NCBI GenBank assembly: GCA_963781785.1
Contig: CAWAHD010000001.1
Location: 1,488,001 to 1,552,000 of the forward strand
From: CAWAHD01 sp963781785
GTDB taxonomy: Bacteria > Planctomycetota > Planctomycetia > Isosphaerales > Isosphaeraceae
Reading direction: 5' to 3'
Length of the DNA stretch: 64,000 bases
This document shows, in pieces, positions 17,566 to 26,302 of this stretch (positions are counted from its first letter, which is position 1; each line of letters starts with the position of its first letter). The notes beneath the pieces are model-generated. The model searched no databases and was not told the DNA's origin. It saw nothing but the letters and a program-made list of their open reading frames with translations. A program made the position numbers and the translations under genes.

Positions 17566-20465
17566 ATGCCGCACAACCCATCGGAAGTACCCACGCAAAA
17601 CCTGAATGCCCGGTCGTCCGACGCCGTCGCCGAGCAGGCGACGATCGCCCCGGAGCGGCCCCTCTGGTTCACGCGCACCAGGAACGACCCTGCCGGCATC
17701 GATCCCAAGGCGACGGTCAGTTATATCGTCGCTCGCGCCGGCCGGGATTTGCCCACGGTTGATCTGGCTCCCGAGCTCTCGACCCGGCTGCGCGACGATT
17801 TCGCGCCGGAACGGTGCTTCAGGATCGCTATCGCCTGGTCCGCGAGCTGGGCCGCGGCGGCATGGGGGTCGTCTATCTGGGGCGCGACCAGCGGCTCGAC
17901 CGCTCCGTCGCGATCAAGGTGATCTTGTCCGCAGCGGATGGCTTAAACGCCTCGGATTCGATGGACAGCCGCTTGAAGTCGTCGTTCGCCGAGGAAGCCC
18001 GGATGGGCGCGAGCCTGACTCATCCGGCAATCGCGACGGTCTTCGACTTCGGGTTTCAACACGAGAGTCCGTTCACGGTCTTCGAGTACATCGAGGGGGA
18101 GACGCTGCGGGAGTTGATCGAGCGCCGGGGGCGATTGCCGCTCGACGAAGTTCGGCTGATCATCGGACCGCTGGCCCAGGCGCTCGACTTCGCGCACGCG
18201 CGGCGGATCGTGCACCGCGACCTGAAACCCGAGAACATCCGGGCGACCGAGCAGAGGCAGTTCAAGATCCTGGACCTTGGGCTGGCGCGTGAGTTCAGCA
18301 GGCAGGAGGATTGGCGGTTCGCGGGAACACCCGCTTATGCGGCCCCCGAACAGGCCGCTGAGCGGCCATCCGACGGCCGCACTGACCAGTACGCCCTGGC
18401 CTTGATCGTCTTCGAGATGTTGACCGGGACGCGGCCATTTCAGAGCGACTCATGGCTCGACCTCCTGGAGCACCACTATTCCAGTCCGCCCCCATCGCCC
18501 CGGAGCCGGGTTCCTGAGCTCCCCGAGTCGGTCGACGAGGCGATCCTCAAGAGCCTGGAGAAAGATCCCAATCGCCGGTTCTCGACGTGCACCGAGCTCG
18601 CTGTCGCGCTGGGCTGCCAGTTTCTCACGGGCCCGGCCTTGCTGCCGGAAATCCTGCTCGAGACCGAGATCAAGAAGATGGGCGGACGCTGGAAGACGGT
18701 CCGCTATCCGTTTGCCATTCGGAGCGCTTGGACGTACCTGGCGCTGCGCCTGAGGCCCTCTGGGCCATTCATCGAACCGACCTCATGCGCTGGCCGCTAT
18801 CCAGCGTGTACGACCTTGGGCGGCGCGGCTTCCGGGGGCTGTCGTTTCGGATCCGGGGCGTCGCCGGCAAGGACCGGCAGTGGCTCCAGTTCAAGGGCCG
18901 CAAGGAGTGCCGGCGCTGGCAGGAAATACTCGTGCCTTTGATCTCGTCTCAGGAGCCGGCAAAACTCGAAGAAGGGCAGACTCACAAGAACTCAGCCATT
19001 CACGGCGATGGCCAGACAGCCGGAGCAGCCGAGGCGGACGGCAGCCCCCGTGTCGAGCCGGTTGTACTCTTGAAAGGTAGGCCCGCCACGCGGTTCCAGT
19101 TGCTGGGAATGGTCGAAGCCAAAGGGCCCAGCAAGCGGCGCGGAAAGCGGTCTTGCCATCCGCGCTGCGATGATGGGCGCCGACGCTGTGGTCGATCTGA
19201 ACGTCGAGAGCCTGCCGGGACTGGTGCGAACCGAACGCCGGTTCAGCGGGACGGCCGTGCGTGCCGTCGACGAAGAAGGACGCCGCGAGCTGAATTCCCG
19301 GTGGTTCGCCAGTCAGATCGCCCACATCCGAGGACCGATGCTCATCCTGGCAATTGTATTCGGCGGCGTTGTCAACTTCATCAGGGCCGAGATCGCCTTG
19401 GAGAACGTCCGGGAGATTCCAGCGCGGCCTCTGGCGTTCATCACGCAGCACGAAGCGAGCATCAACGGGGCTTTCTGGGCGGTGATCACGAGCTTGACCT
19501 TGGGGATGAGCTTCCTGCGCTGGCCCCAGCTTGTTCGTCCCACAGCGTTTTGCTTTCTGACCAAGGCCGTCCAATCGGGTATGGCCCCGCTCGGCGGACT
19601 GATCGCGGCGGTCTCCCTGGGAACAGCCTACCTGCGCGGAACCAGTGGCTTCGAAACCGAAGACTCTGGCGGGGTGACTCTGGCGGCGCTCGTGACCGCG
19701 CTCGTGGCCAATTCCGCAGTGTCCGTTTCGTTTCTGCTCGTATACCTGTACCTCGGCCGCCGCGCATGGCGCATCGATCAGGAGTTCTGCAGGATGTCAG
19801 CCGGATCCGCGAGTTCCACGCCGGTCCCGCGGGTCCGCCGCTTCAGCGCCCTATCCAGTTGGATCCTGGCGATTCTCGCCTCGTGCCTGCTGATCGGGTG
19901 GCAGCTCAGTAAAGTGCCCGATGCCGTTGCTGAAGCCGCCGCCAGGGCACATATCGCTCGATCTGCGCGTGAAGGTCTTTCCGTGCTGACCCTCAACAAC
20001 CGTGCCTGGCGCCTGGCGACCGACCCTGACCCCGCCCGGCGCGACGTCGCGGAAGCGCTGCGGCTGGCGGAAGAGGCTGTCAAGGCTCAACCCGACAACG
20101 CGGTCTATCTGAATACACTGGGAGTTGCGCAATACCGCGCTGGCAACCTGCAGGCCGCCATCGAGACGCTCGACGGCAGCACGCGGATCCGAGGGCCGAA
20201 CGCCGAGAGCGGGTTCTTCCTGGCGATGGCCCACGCCCGGTTGGGGCACCACGACATGGCCCGCGAAAACTACCGGACGGCCGATCAAAGCTCTCGCGAG
20301 GCGAAGCCCGGCTCCGAGCTCAGTCGCTTTCGCGAGGAAGCGGCGGCCATCGTCGCAGCCTTTGACGGCGCCGCGCCAGACAAAGCGAGCGCGGAAGCAG
20401 CCTCTGCCAAGCCGGGTGCCACGCAAACCGTGCCAGGCCCGAAGCCCTCGGCGAAAGCCGATTAA
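17566..20465 (+). CDS. Membrane Ser/Thr protein kinase with C-terminal TM and TPR region, three frameshifts
   Basis: About 966 residues after repair of indels near 17804, 18750 and 19145; three frames each hold one part. N-terminal region (1-80) 'MPHNPSEVPTQNLNARSSDA' of unknown role. Kinase domain: 'LGRGGMGVVYLG' loop, VAIK lysine, 'HRDLKPEN' catalytic loop, 'DLG' in place of DFG, and 'AAPEQAAE'. Then 'GFRGLSFRIRGVAGKDRQWL', a conserved segment following many planctomycete kinases; then about four membrane helices ('MLILAIVFGGVVNFI', 'VSVSFLLVYLYLG', 'SWILAILASCLLIGWQL') and a TPR pair ('VYLNTLGVAQYRAGNLQAAI'). It probably senses or assembles complexes at the membrane and phosphorylates unknown targets. 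The GTG at 17814 could start a kinase alone, but the 'APGTVLQDRYRL' join shows the upstream frame belongs. Confidence 0.7.
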
Positions 20466-21043
20466 GCCTCTGGTCTCCGGTCCGCGGACGTTGCCTCTGC
20501 ATTCGCGCGAGATAACCGCCCGCTCCCGAGCGGGTGCGCCCAGCCGACTCGAGCCGAGCGATCTCTTCTCGTCGTCCACGAGATCTTGTTCTGAACGATT
20601 CTCGCGCCGAAGTAGAGCATAGGCATCAGCACAACGATGAAACACAAAACCAGGATGTACGGGGCGACGAAATAGGCCATGTGCAGCACGCAAAGCACGG
20701 TACCGAGCACGCAGAGCGGCGAGAGCAGCCGCCCTCGCGATCGTGCGACCATGACGCCAGCGATTCCCAGGCATTCGCCCACGATGGCCGTGAGAGCGAA
20801 GACGACTCGCGGCGTCGAACCGAGGCTCGGATTGGTTACCGGGCTCTGGAGCACGCGCAAGCCAGGGAAGGGCACCCCTGCCGCGACCGGCCAGATCAAA
20901 ACGACAAGACCGATCAAGACGGAAAGCACGCCCAGAATTTTCGTGACGACCGATTCCCGGAACCGGTTCACTCGACTCGACTTGTCAGCACGCTCCCGCC
21001 CCAGCTTGAGCAAAAGGTCTCTAAACTCATCGATGTCTCGCAT
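20462..21043 (-). CDS. Hypothetical membrane protein, 193 aa
   Basis: Starts MRDIDEFRDLLLKLGRERAD with a charged N-terminal helix, then several membrane helices: 'ILGVLSVLIGLVVLIWPVAA', 'FALTAIVGECLGIAGVMVA' and a longer hydrophobic block around 'LCVLHMAYFVAPYILVLCFI', and a basic tail. An AGGAG ribosome site lies six bases before the ATG. It converges with the kinase gene, the two stop regions overlapping by four bases. No family recognised; the hydrophobic profile and ribosome site support a real gene. Confidence 0.6.
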   Translation of the reverse strand: MRDIDEFRDLLLKLGRERADKSSRVNRFRESVVTKILGVLSVLIGLVVLIWPVAAGVPFPGLRVLQSPVTNPSLGSTPRVVFALTAIVGECLGIAGVMVARSRGRLLSPLCVLGTVLCVLHMAYFVAPYILVLCFIVVLMPMLYFGARIVQNKISWTTRRDRSARVGWAHPLGSGRLSRANAEATSADRRPEA

Positions 21044-21419
21044 GGGTTCTCCTGAACCGAAGGCGGACCGTTCGCAACCGGCAGGCCGTGGCTCCCGACA
21101 ATCATTGCCGGCTCAAGTGGTTATGTACCGCCAGGGCGCCGGGAATCTCCCGCATCACGATCAAACATGCATCCGAGTGTGGCGGAGAGGGGTCATTTCT
21201 CGCATTGCGAGATAGCGTGATAGTGGCCCGCGTCGATGCTCGACGGAGCACGCGCCATTGTACGAACGCCGGCGGCGGTGTGTGACGGGGAGGGGGCGGA
21301 CGTGGTTCTGAGAGGCGCTCGCGGAATTCGAACGCATACTTTCGTGATTGAGTGATTGAGATTCTGGCGCCGTGTGATGGGTCGGATCGAGTCGGCTGTC
21401 TGCTCGATGGGATCGAGCC

Positions 21420-22704
21420 TCAACCCGCCAGGATCGGCAAGACATAGGGACCCTTGGGAATGACCGCGACTTGCGCGTCGGGCCCGTAGTCGGCCAGTGA
21501 GGCTTGGAGCGCTTGCTCGACGCTTGGCGCGGGCTCGACGAAGCAAGCCTTCAATACATCGGGGGCCAGGCCGTCGGAGACCAGCTTCACTCGCGCCTTC
21601 CTGCGGACCTTGGCGAGCTCTTCGAGTTGCCACTGGTCGAGAACGAAATAGTTTCGCCCCAGGATCCGCTCCATGAAGATCTCGAGCGACGCATTTTCCT
21701 GAAACAGCGACTGGAACTCGGGGCTTCCCAGCCCTTCGGAGAGGCTGGCCGCCATGATGATTGTGCCTCCCTCCTTGACGATCGCCAGGCAGCCCGTGAG
21801 CCCTTTGACGGCCTGGTAAAATGTTGTGTCGAGGGGATATCCAGCGGCGCTTGTGACCACGATATCGACCGGCCGGGCAACATCCGCGCGGCAAACTTTC
21901 TCCATGAACCGAACGCCTTCCATGAAAGCTTGTTCCATGTCGCCGGCGACGACCGAGGTGACCCGCCGATCGCTGTCGAGCGTGACGTTCACGATGAAAT
22001 CGCAGCCCGCCATCCGCGCAATCTCGGTGTTCTGCTCGTGAACGGGATTGCCTTCGAGGATGCCGCAATCGGCCCGCGGATGCTCGAGGAGCTCCGGACC
22101 ATGCCAGCGCTTGACCGTCTCCAGCGCGGCCACACCGGGGCAGATCGAGCTTGCGCCCTCCGGAATAACCGGCCATCAAGTGGGGCTCGATCAAGCCTGT
22201 GGCGATCTTGAGGCCCGCCCGCACGTAGCGGCTGTCGATCCAACCGGGAATGCCACGCGACGACGTGCCGACCAGCGTGTGCTCTTCGAGGCGGGTCCCG
22301 AAATGGTCCTCAATCCGGTAGCCGGCCACGATCTCCGGGCCGAGCATCTCGAGCTTCTCCTGGTCGGTACTCGGCCGATGCAGCCCGGTGGCGACCAGGA
22401 TCAGAGTTCGCTCGCGCGGAATCCCCGCCTGTCCCAGGACCTCGAGCATCGGCCGCAGGATCGTCTGGTTGGGGACGGGACGCGTAATGTCGCATATCAG
22501 GATGCAAGCATCCTTCCGCCCGCCGGCAATTTCACGGAGCCGCGAGCTGCCGATCGGTTGCTCAAGCGCGAGAGCGACGGCAGCCTCGGGGTCCTTGAGC
22601 GGGGGCACGTCGCGGATCGCCAGTGGACCGACCACGCGCTTGGCGGGCAGCTCCACAGTCAGCCCTGTCCGCCCGTAATCGAGCGTCACTCTCAGCGGCT
22701 TCAT
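21420..22704 (-). CDS. larA: LarA-type nickel-pincer 2-hydroxyacid racemase, one frameshift
   Basis: 427 residues after removal of one extra base near 22145, the normal length for LarA. Known members interconvert D- and L-lactate (or other 2-hydroxyacids) with the nickel-pincer nucleotide. Family residues line up: H109 in 'VATGLHRPS', H175 in 'IEPHLMAGYSGGRK' and K185, the lysine that binds the cofactor (H108, H174, K184 in the Lactobacillus plantarum enzyme). Directly after K185 the frame breaks; without the extra C it reads 'KLICPGVAALETVKRWHG' as expected. The C-terminal half continues 'GNPVHEQNTEIARMAGCDF' to 'VLPILAG'. No larBCE genes for cofactor synthesis are nearby. Substrate is uncertain, as many homologues do not act on lactate. 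Confidence 0.85.
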
Positions 22705-22792
22705 CGTGCTTCTGGTTCCTCGCGAAAGTGGTTGCTCAAGCGATAGAAAAATGTGTCCGGACGAGCCGGCCGTGTCGAGAGCCAGTGCATGA

Positions 22793-23689
22793 TCAGCGTG
22801 GCAGTGGCAAGGGACGGATCAATATGTTCCGATAGGCGACTGGGCCGTGGTCACCCTGGAGAAGGATCGGACCGGGCCGGTCGGGCCCGTCGAGGCTGGA
22901 CCGGGTTCCCCCTTCGCCGAAGTAACCGACGTATCGGTCTCCCTCCTGGCGGAGCTTGACCCGCAGGTCCGCCGGCTTGCCGGCATTCTCCTGGTTGAGC
23001 CGCTCGAACGCCTCGCGGTCGGTCTCGCCGTACCGGACGTCGTGATCCTCGTACACAGTCTTCCCATTCCAGATCAAGGTGAGTTTCTTGCCCTTTACGG
23101 TGATATCGTAGGTTTGCCACTCTCCGGGCGGCTTGGCGAGGTTCTCGCGGGGATAAGCCCGTTCATAAAGCGATCCGCAGTCGTGGAAGCCAAGCTTCGG
23201 CTTGCCGTAACTGTCGAAGACCTGGATCTCGAAGAGCCCGCGATTGTAGATTCCGGAGTTGCTCCCCTTGGGAACGGTGAACTCGATATGGAGCTGGTAA
23301 TCGCCAAACGACTCCTCGGTCATGATGTCCGAACCGCGGCCGTCGTCGCCGCAGAGCAAGACAGACGTGGGCGACCCGCCGCGACCCACCGGCACGAGAC
23401 GCGATGGATCCGCCTTGTCGAGGCGAACTCCATCACAAACCTTCCAGACCTTCCTCGCATGGGGATTGCGATCTTTCCAGCCCGAGAGGTCCTTGCCATT
23501 GAAAAGCGCGCGCCAGCCCTCTTCGGCAGGAAAGGCCGGCGGTTTCTGAGCCGGCTGCGGCACCTTGGGCTCATCAGCCTTCGAGTTGGTCGCAATGAGC
23601 AAGCAAGCGGCCACCGACAAATAGCCCACGCATCGAGTGGTTCGCACCAAGGCAGGTGCGGCTCCGGATCGTCTCGGTACACAAGGCAT
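22793..23689 (-). CDS. Secreted DUF1080 (3-keto-disaccharide hydrolase-like) protein
   Basis: A ~298-residue exported protein. The signal peptide 'CVGYLSVAACLLIATNSKAD' is followed by a concanavalin-like DUF1080 domain: 'GWRALFNGKDLSGWK' at its start, 'DYQLHIEFTVPKGSNSGIYN', 'WQTYDITVKGKKLTLIWNGK' and an ending 'LQGDHGPVAYRNILIRPL'. DUF1080 proteins are abundant in planctomycetes, and some cleave 3-keto sugars; they may also bind glycans. The ATG at 23689 has GGGAG nine bases upstream and gives a proper signal peptide. A divergent aldo/keto reductase starts ~100 bases away, so the two may share a control region. Confidence 0.85.
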   Translation of the reverse strand: MPCVPRRSGAAPALVRTTRCVGYLSVAACLLIATNSKADEPKVPQPAQKPPAFPAEEGWRALFNGKDLSGWKDRNPHARKVWKVCDGVRLDKADPSRLVPVGRGGSPTSVLLCGDDGRGSDIMTEESFGDYQLHIEFTVPKGSNSGIYNRGLFEIQVFDSYGKPKLGFHDCGSLYERAYPRENLAKPPGEWQTYDITVKGKKLTLIWNGKTVYEDHDVRYGETDREAFERLNQENAGKPADLRVKLRQEGDRYVGYFGEGGTRSSLDGPDRPGPILLQGDHGPVAYRNILIRPLPLPR

Positions 23690-23787
23690 CGGATCAACTC
23701 CCAGCTCGTCGACAAACGGTGTCCTTCGAGGATACCATCTGGCGAGTGTGATGTCCCCACAAGTCTTCAGCGAGGAGGCCACAGCTC

Positions 23788-24831
23788 ATGAAGCCCCCAT
23801 CACCGAAGTCGGCTCCGACCTCTGAGCCTACCCGCCGCGATTTCCTGCACGCCAGCGCCGCCGGCCTGGCGATCTCGGCACTGGCGACGACCAGCGCAGA
23901 GGCTCGTCCCACCAATGCGGAAGGGATCCCGATGCGCCCGCTGGGGAAGACGGGCGAGATGGTCACCATGATTTGCCTGGGGGGTTACCATAGCAGCGTC
24001 CATGCCAGCGAGAACGACAGCATCAAGCTGATCCAGCGGGCGATCGACGAAGGGATCACGTTCCTGGACAATGCCTGGGATTACCATGACGGCGGCGCGG
24101 AAGAGCGGATGGGCAAGGCGATTTCGCAAGGCAACCGTCGCGACAAGGTCTTCCTCATGACCAAGTGCTGCGGCCGCACGGCGAAGGACGCTCAGGCGCA
24201 CCTGGAAGACAGCCTGCGCCGGCTCCGGACCGACCATCTCGACCTCTGGCAGTTTCACGAGATCGTCTATGACAATGATCCGGACTGGATCTTCGCGACC
24301 GGAGGCGCCATCGAGACAGCCCTCAAGGCCAAGGAGCAAGGCAAGATCCGGTTCCTCGGCTTCACCGGCCACAAGGACCCCTCGATCCATCTCAAGATGG
24401 TCGACAAGCCATACCCATGGGCCTCGGTCCAGATGCCCCTGAACGTGGTGGACGGCCAGTTTCGCAGCTTCGAGCACAAGGTTCTGCCGGTGTTGAACCA
24501 GCGCGGCATCGCGCCGATCGGCATGAAGAGCCTCGGTGGAAACGGGAAAATCGTCAGCGACGGGCTGATCTCGGTCCAGGAGGCATTGCGCTATGTGTTC
24601 TCTCTGCCGATCGCGACACTGGTGTCGGGCATCGATTCCGAAAAGGTGCTCGAACAGAATCTCGCGGTCGTGCGCGACTTCCAACCAATGACCGTCGAGG
24701 AACGAGCGACCGTCCTGGCCAAGGTCAGTGCGGTCGCCGGCGACGGCCGGTATGAGCTGTTCAAGAGCTCCAAGGCCTACGACAGCAAGTACCACCGCAA
24801 GCAGCACGGGTTTGCGACCGAGCTGACGTGA
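23788..24831 (+). CDS. Tat-exported aldo/keto reductase
   Basis: 347 residues with a twin-arginine signal (TRRDFLHASAAGLAISALAT) followed by an AKR TIM barrel starting 'MRPLGKTGEMVTMICLGGYH'. The catalytic tetrad is present: D94 and Y99 in 'LDNAWDYHD', K126 in 'LMTKCC', H157 in 'WQFHEI'. It probably reduces or oxidises sugar-type carbonyls outside the cytoplasm with a cofactor loaded before export. Typical of planctomycete Tat AKRs. Its stop is only two bases from the convergent DUF1501 stop. Confidence 0.9.
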   Translation: MKPPSPKSAPTSEPTRRDFLHASAAGLAISALATTSAEARPTNAEGIPMRPLGKTGEMVTMICLGGYHSSVHASENDSIKLIQRAIDEGITFLDNAWDYHDGGAEERMGKAISQGNRRDKVFLMTKCCGRTAKDAQAHLEDSLRRLRTDHLDLWQFHEIVYDNDPDWIFATGGAIETALKAKEQGKIRFLGFTGHKDPSIHLKMVDKPYPWASVQMPLNVVDGQFRSFEHKVLPVLNQRGIAPIGMKSLGGNGKIVSDGLISVQEALRYVFSLPIATLVSGIDSEKVLEQNLAVVRDFQPMTVEERATVLAKVSAVAGDGRYELFKSSKAYDSKYHRKQHGFATELT

Positions 24832-24832
24832 T

Positions 24833-26302
24833 TCATGCAAATAGTTTCTTGATCACGCGGCCGCCGACGTCGGTGAGCCGTTCGTCGCGGCCGTCGTGCA
24901 AGAAGGTGAGCCGCTTGTGATCGAGGCCCATCAAGCGGAGGATTGTGGCATGGATGTCGTTGATGTGAGCGGGATCTTCGACGGCCTTGAGACCAGCCAG
25001 GTCGGTGGTGCCCACGACCGTGCCGCCCTTGACTCCGCCGCCGGCCATCCACATGGTAAAGCCGGTCGCGTTGTGATCGCGGCCGCGACCGCCTCCCTGG
25101 CGGACAGGGGTCCGGCCAAACTCGCCTCCCCAGACGACCAGAGTCTCGTCGAGCAGCCCCGTGCGCTTGAGGTCAGCCAACAAACCGGCCACGGGCTTGT
25201 CGGTCATGCCGCACATTTTCTCGTGGTTGGCGTCGATGTCGTCGTGAGCGTCCCATTGGACGGCCACGGGCCCGCCACCGGAATAGAGCTGCACAAACCG
25301 GACGCCGCGCTCGACGAGTCTCCGCGCCAGGAGGCACCTGGTTCCGAACTCGGCGGTGCGCGGGTCGTCGAGACCATAGAGGCTTCGCGTCGCTTGCGGC
25401 TCGCGAGCGATGTCGACGGCCTCGGGGGCCGAGCTCTGCATCCGGAACGCCAGCTCGTACGTGGCGATCCGGGCCGAGAGCTCGCTGTCGGCGGAGTCGA
25501 GGTCTTGTTCGTTCATCGACCGCAGCAAATCCAGCGTGCCCCGCTGCTCGACAGTCGAGACTCCCTCCGGGGGCTTGAGATGAACAATGGGCACGGGGCC
25601 GCTCCGGAATAGCGTTCCCTGGTAGTGGGCGGGCAGGAACCCGGCTCCCCAGCACGGAGCACCTCCCTCTGGCGTCCCCTCGGGCTGAGTCATCACGACG
25701 TAGGACGGCAGGTCTTCACTGACCGACCCCAGGCCGTAGGTGACCCAGCTTCCCAGGCTGGGATACCCCATGAACACCCGGCCGGAGTTCATCTGGTACA
25801 TGGCGGGAGCGTGGATCACGCTGTCGACGTGGCACGATCGAATGAGCGCGATGTCATCGGCATGGGCGTGAAGGTGCGGGATGAGGTCAGACATGTCCAT
25901 GCCCGACTGGCCGTACTTGCCCCATTTGCGGTGGCTGCCCAGGCAGAGGGGGTCGGACTCAAGGAACTGGCTGTGGATCTTGCCGAAGCTCGGGGGCAGG
26001 GGCTGGGCATCGAGTCGGTTCAACAGGGGCTTGGGATCGAACAGGTCCATCTGGCTGGGGCCACCGGTCATGAACAGAAAAATGCAGCTCTTGGCCTTGG
26101 CGGGAAAATGCCCCGGCTTGCCGGCCAGCGGACGTTCGGGAGCACCGGCCCGTCCGTCTCGAGCCAGAAGATCGGCGAGGCCAAGGAGTCCAATACCGCA
26201 GCCGGCGGCCTTGAGAAACTCGCGGCGGCTGCGGGGCAGAAACGGCTGAGGACCAGGGCATGAACATGAGCGAGGCAAAGACATCTCGAATGCGTCCTTC
26301 AC
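24833..26302 (-). CDS. DUF1501 protein (Tat-exported, sulfatase-like fold)
   Basis: 489 residues with a twin-arginine signal 'RSRREFLKAAGCGIGLLGLA', then the DUF1501 body: 'SCIFLFMTGGPSQMDLFDPK', 'DIALIRSCHVDSVIHAPAMY', 'WGGEFGRTP' and 'HNATGFTMWMAGGGVKGGTV'. The family belongs to the alkaline-phosphatase/sulfatase superfamily and nearly always follows a DUF1549/DUF1553 gene, as here: the GTG start at 26302 overlaps the stop of that gene (GTGA). The exact reaction is unknown. An in-frame ATG at 26284 is an alternative start. Confidence 0.92.
   Translation of the reverse strand: MKDAFEMSLPRSCSCPGPQPFLPRSRREFLKAAGCGIGLLGLADLLARDGRAGAPERPLAGKPGHFPAKAKSCIFLFMTGGPSQMDLFDPKPLLNRLDAQPLPPSFGKIHSQFLESDPLCLGSHRKWGKYGQSGMDMSDLIPHLHAHADDIALIRSCHVDSVIHAPAMYQMNSGRVFMGYPSLGSWVTYGLGSVSEDLPSYVVMTQPEGTPEGGAPCWGAGFLPAHYQGTLFRSGPVPIVHLKPPEGVSTVEQRGTLDLLRSMNEQDLDSADSELSARIATYELAFRMQSSAPEAVDIAREPQATRSLYGLDDPRTAEFGTRCLLARRLVERGVRFVQLYSGGGPVAVQWDAHDDIDANHEKMCGMTDKPVAGLLADLKRTGLLDETLVVWGGEFGRTPVRQGGGRGRDHNATGFTMWMAGGGVKGGTVVGTTDLAGLKAVEDPAHINDIHATILRLMGLDHKRLTFLHDGRDERLTDVGGRVIKKLFA

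Noticed and set aside
21297..21345. Possible tRNA-like 'GAATTCGAACGC' segment
   Set aside because: No acceptor or anticodon stems could be formed around it. No tRNA or rRNA gene was recognised anywhere in the window.
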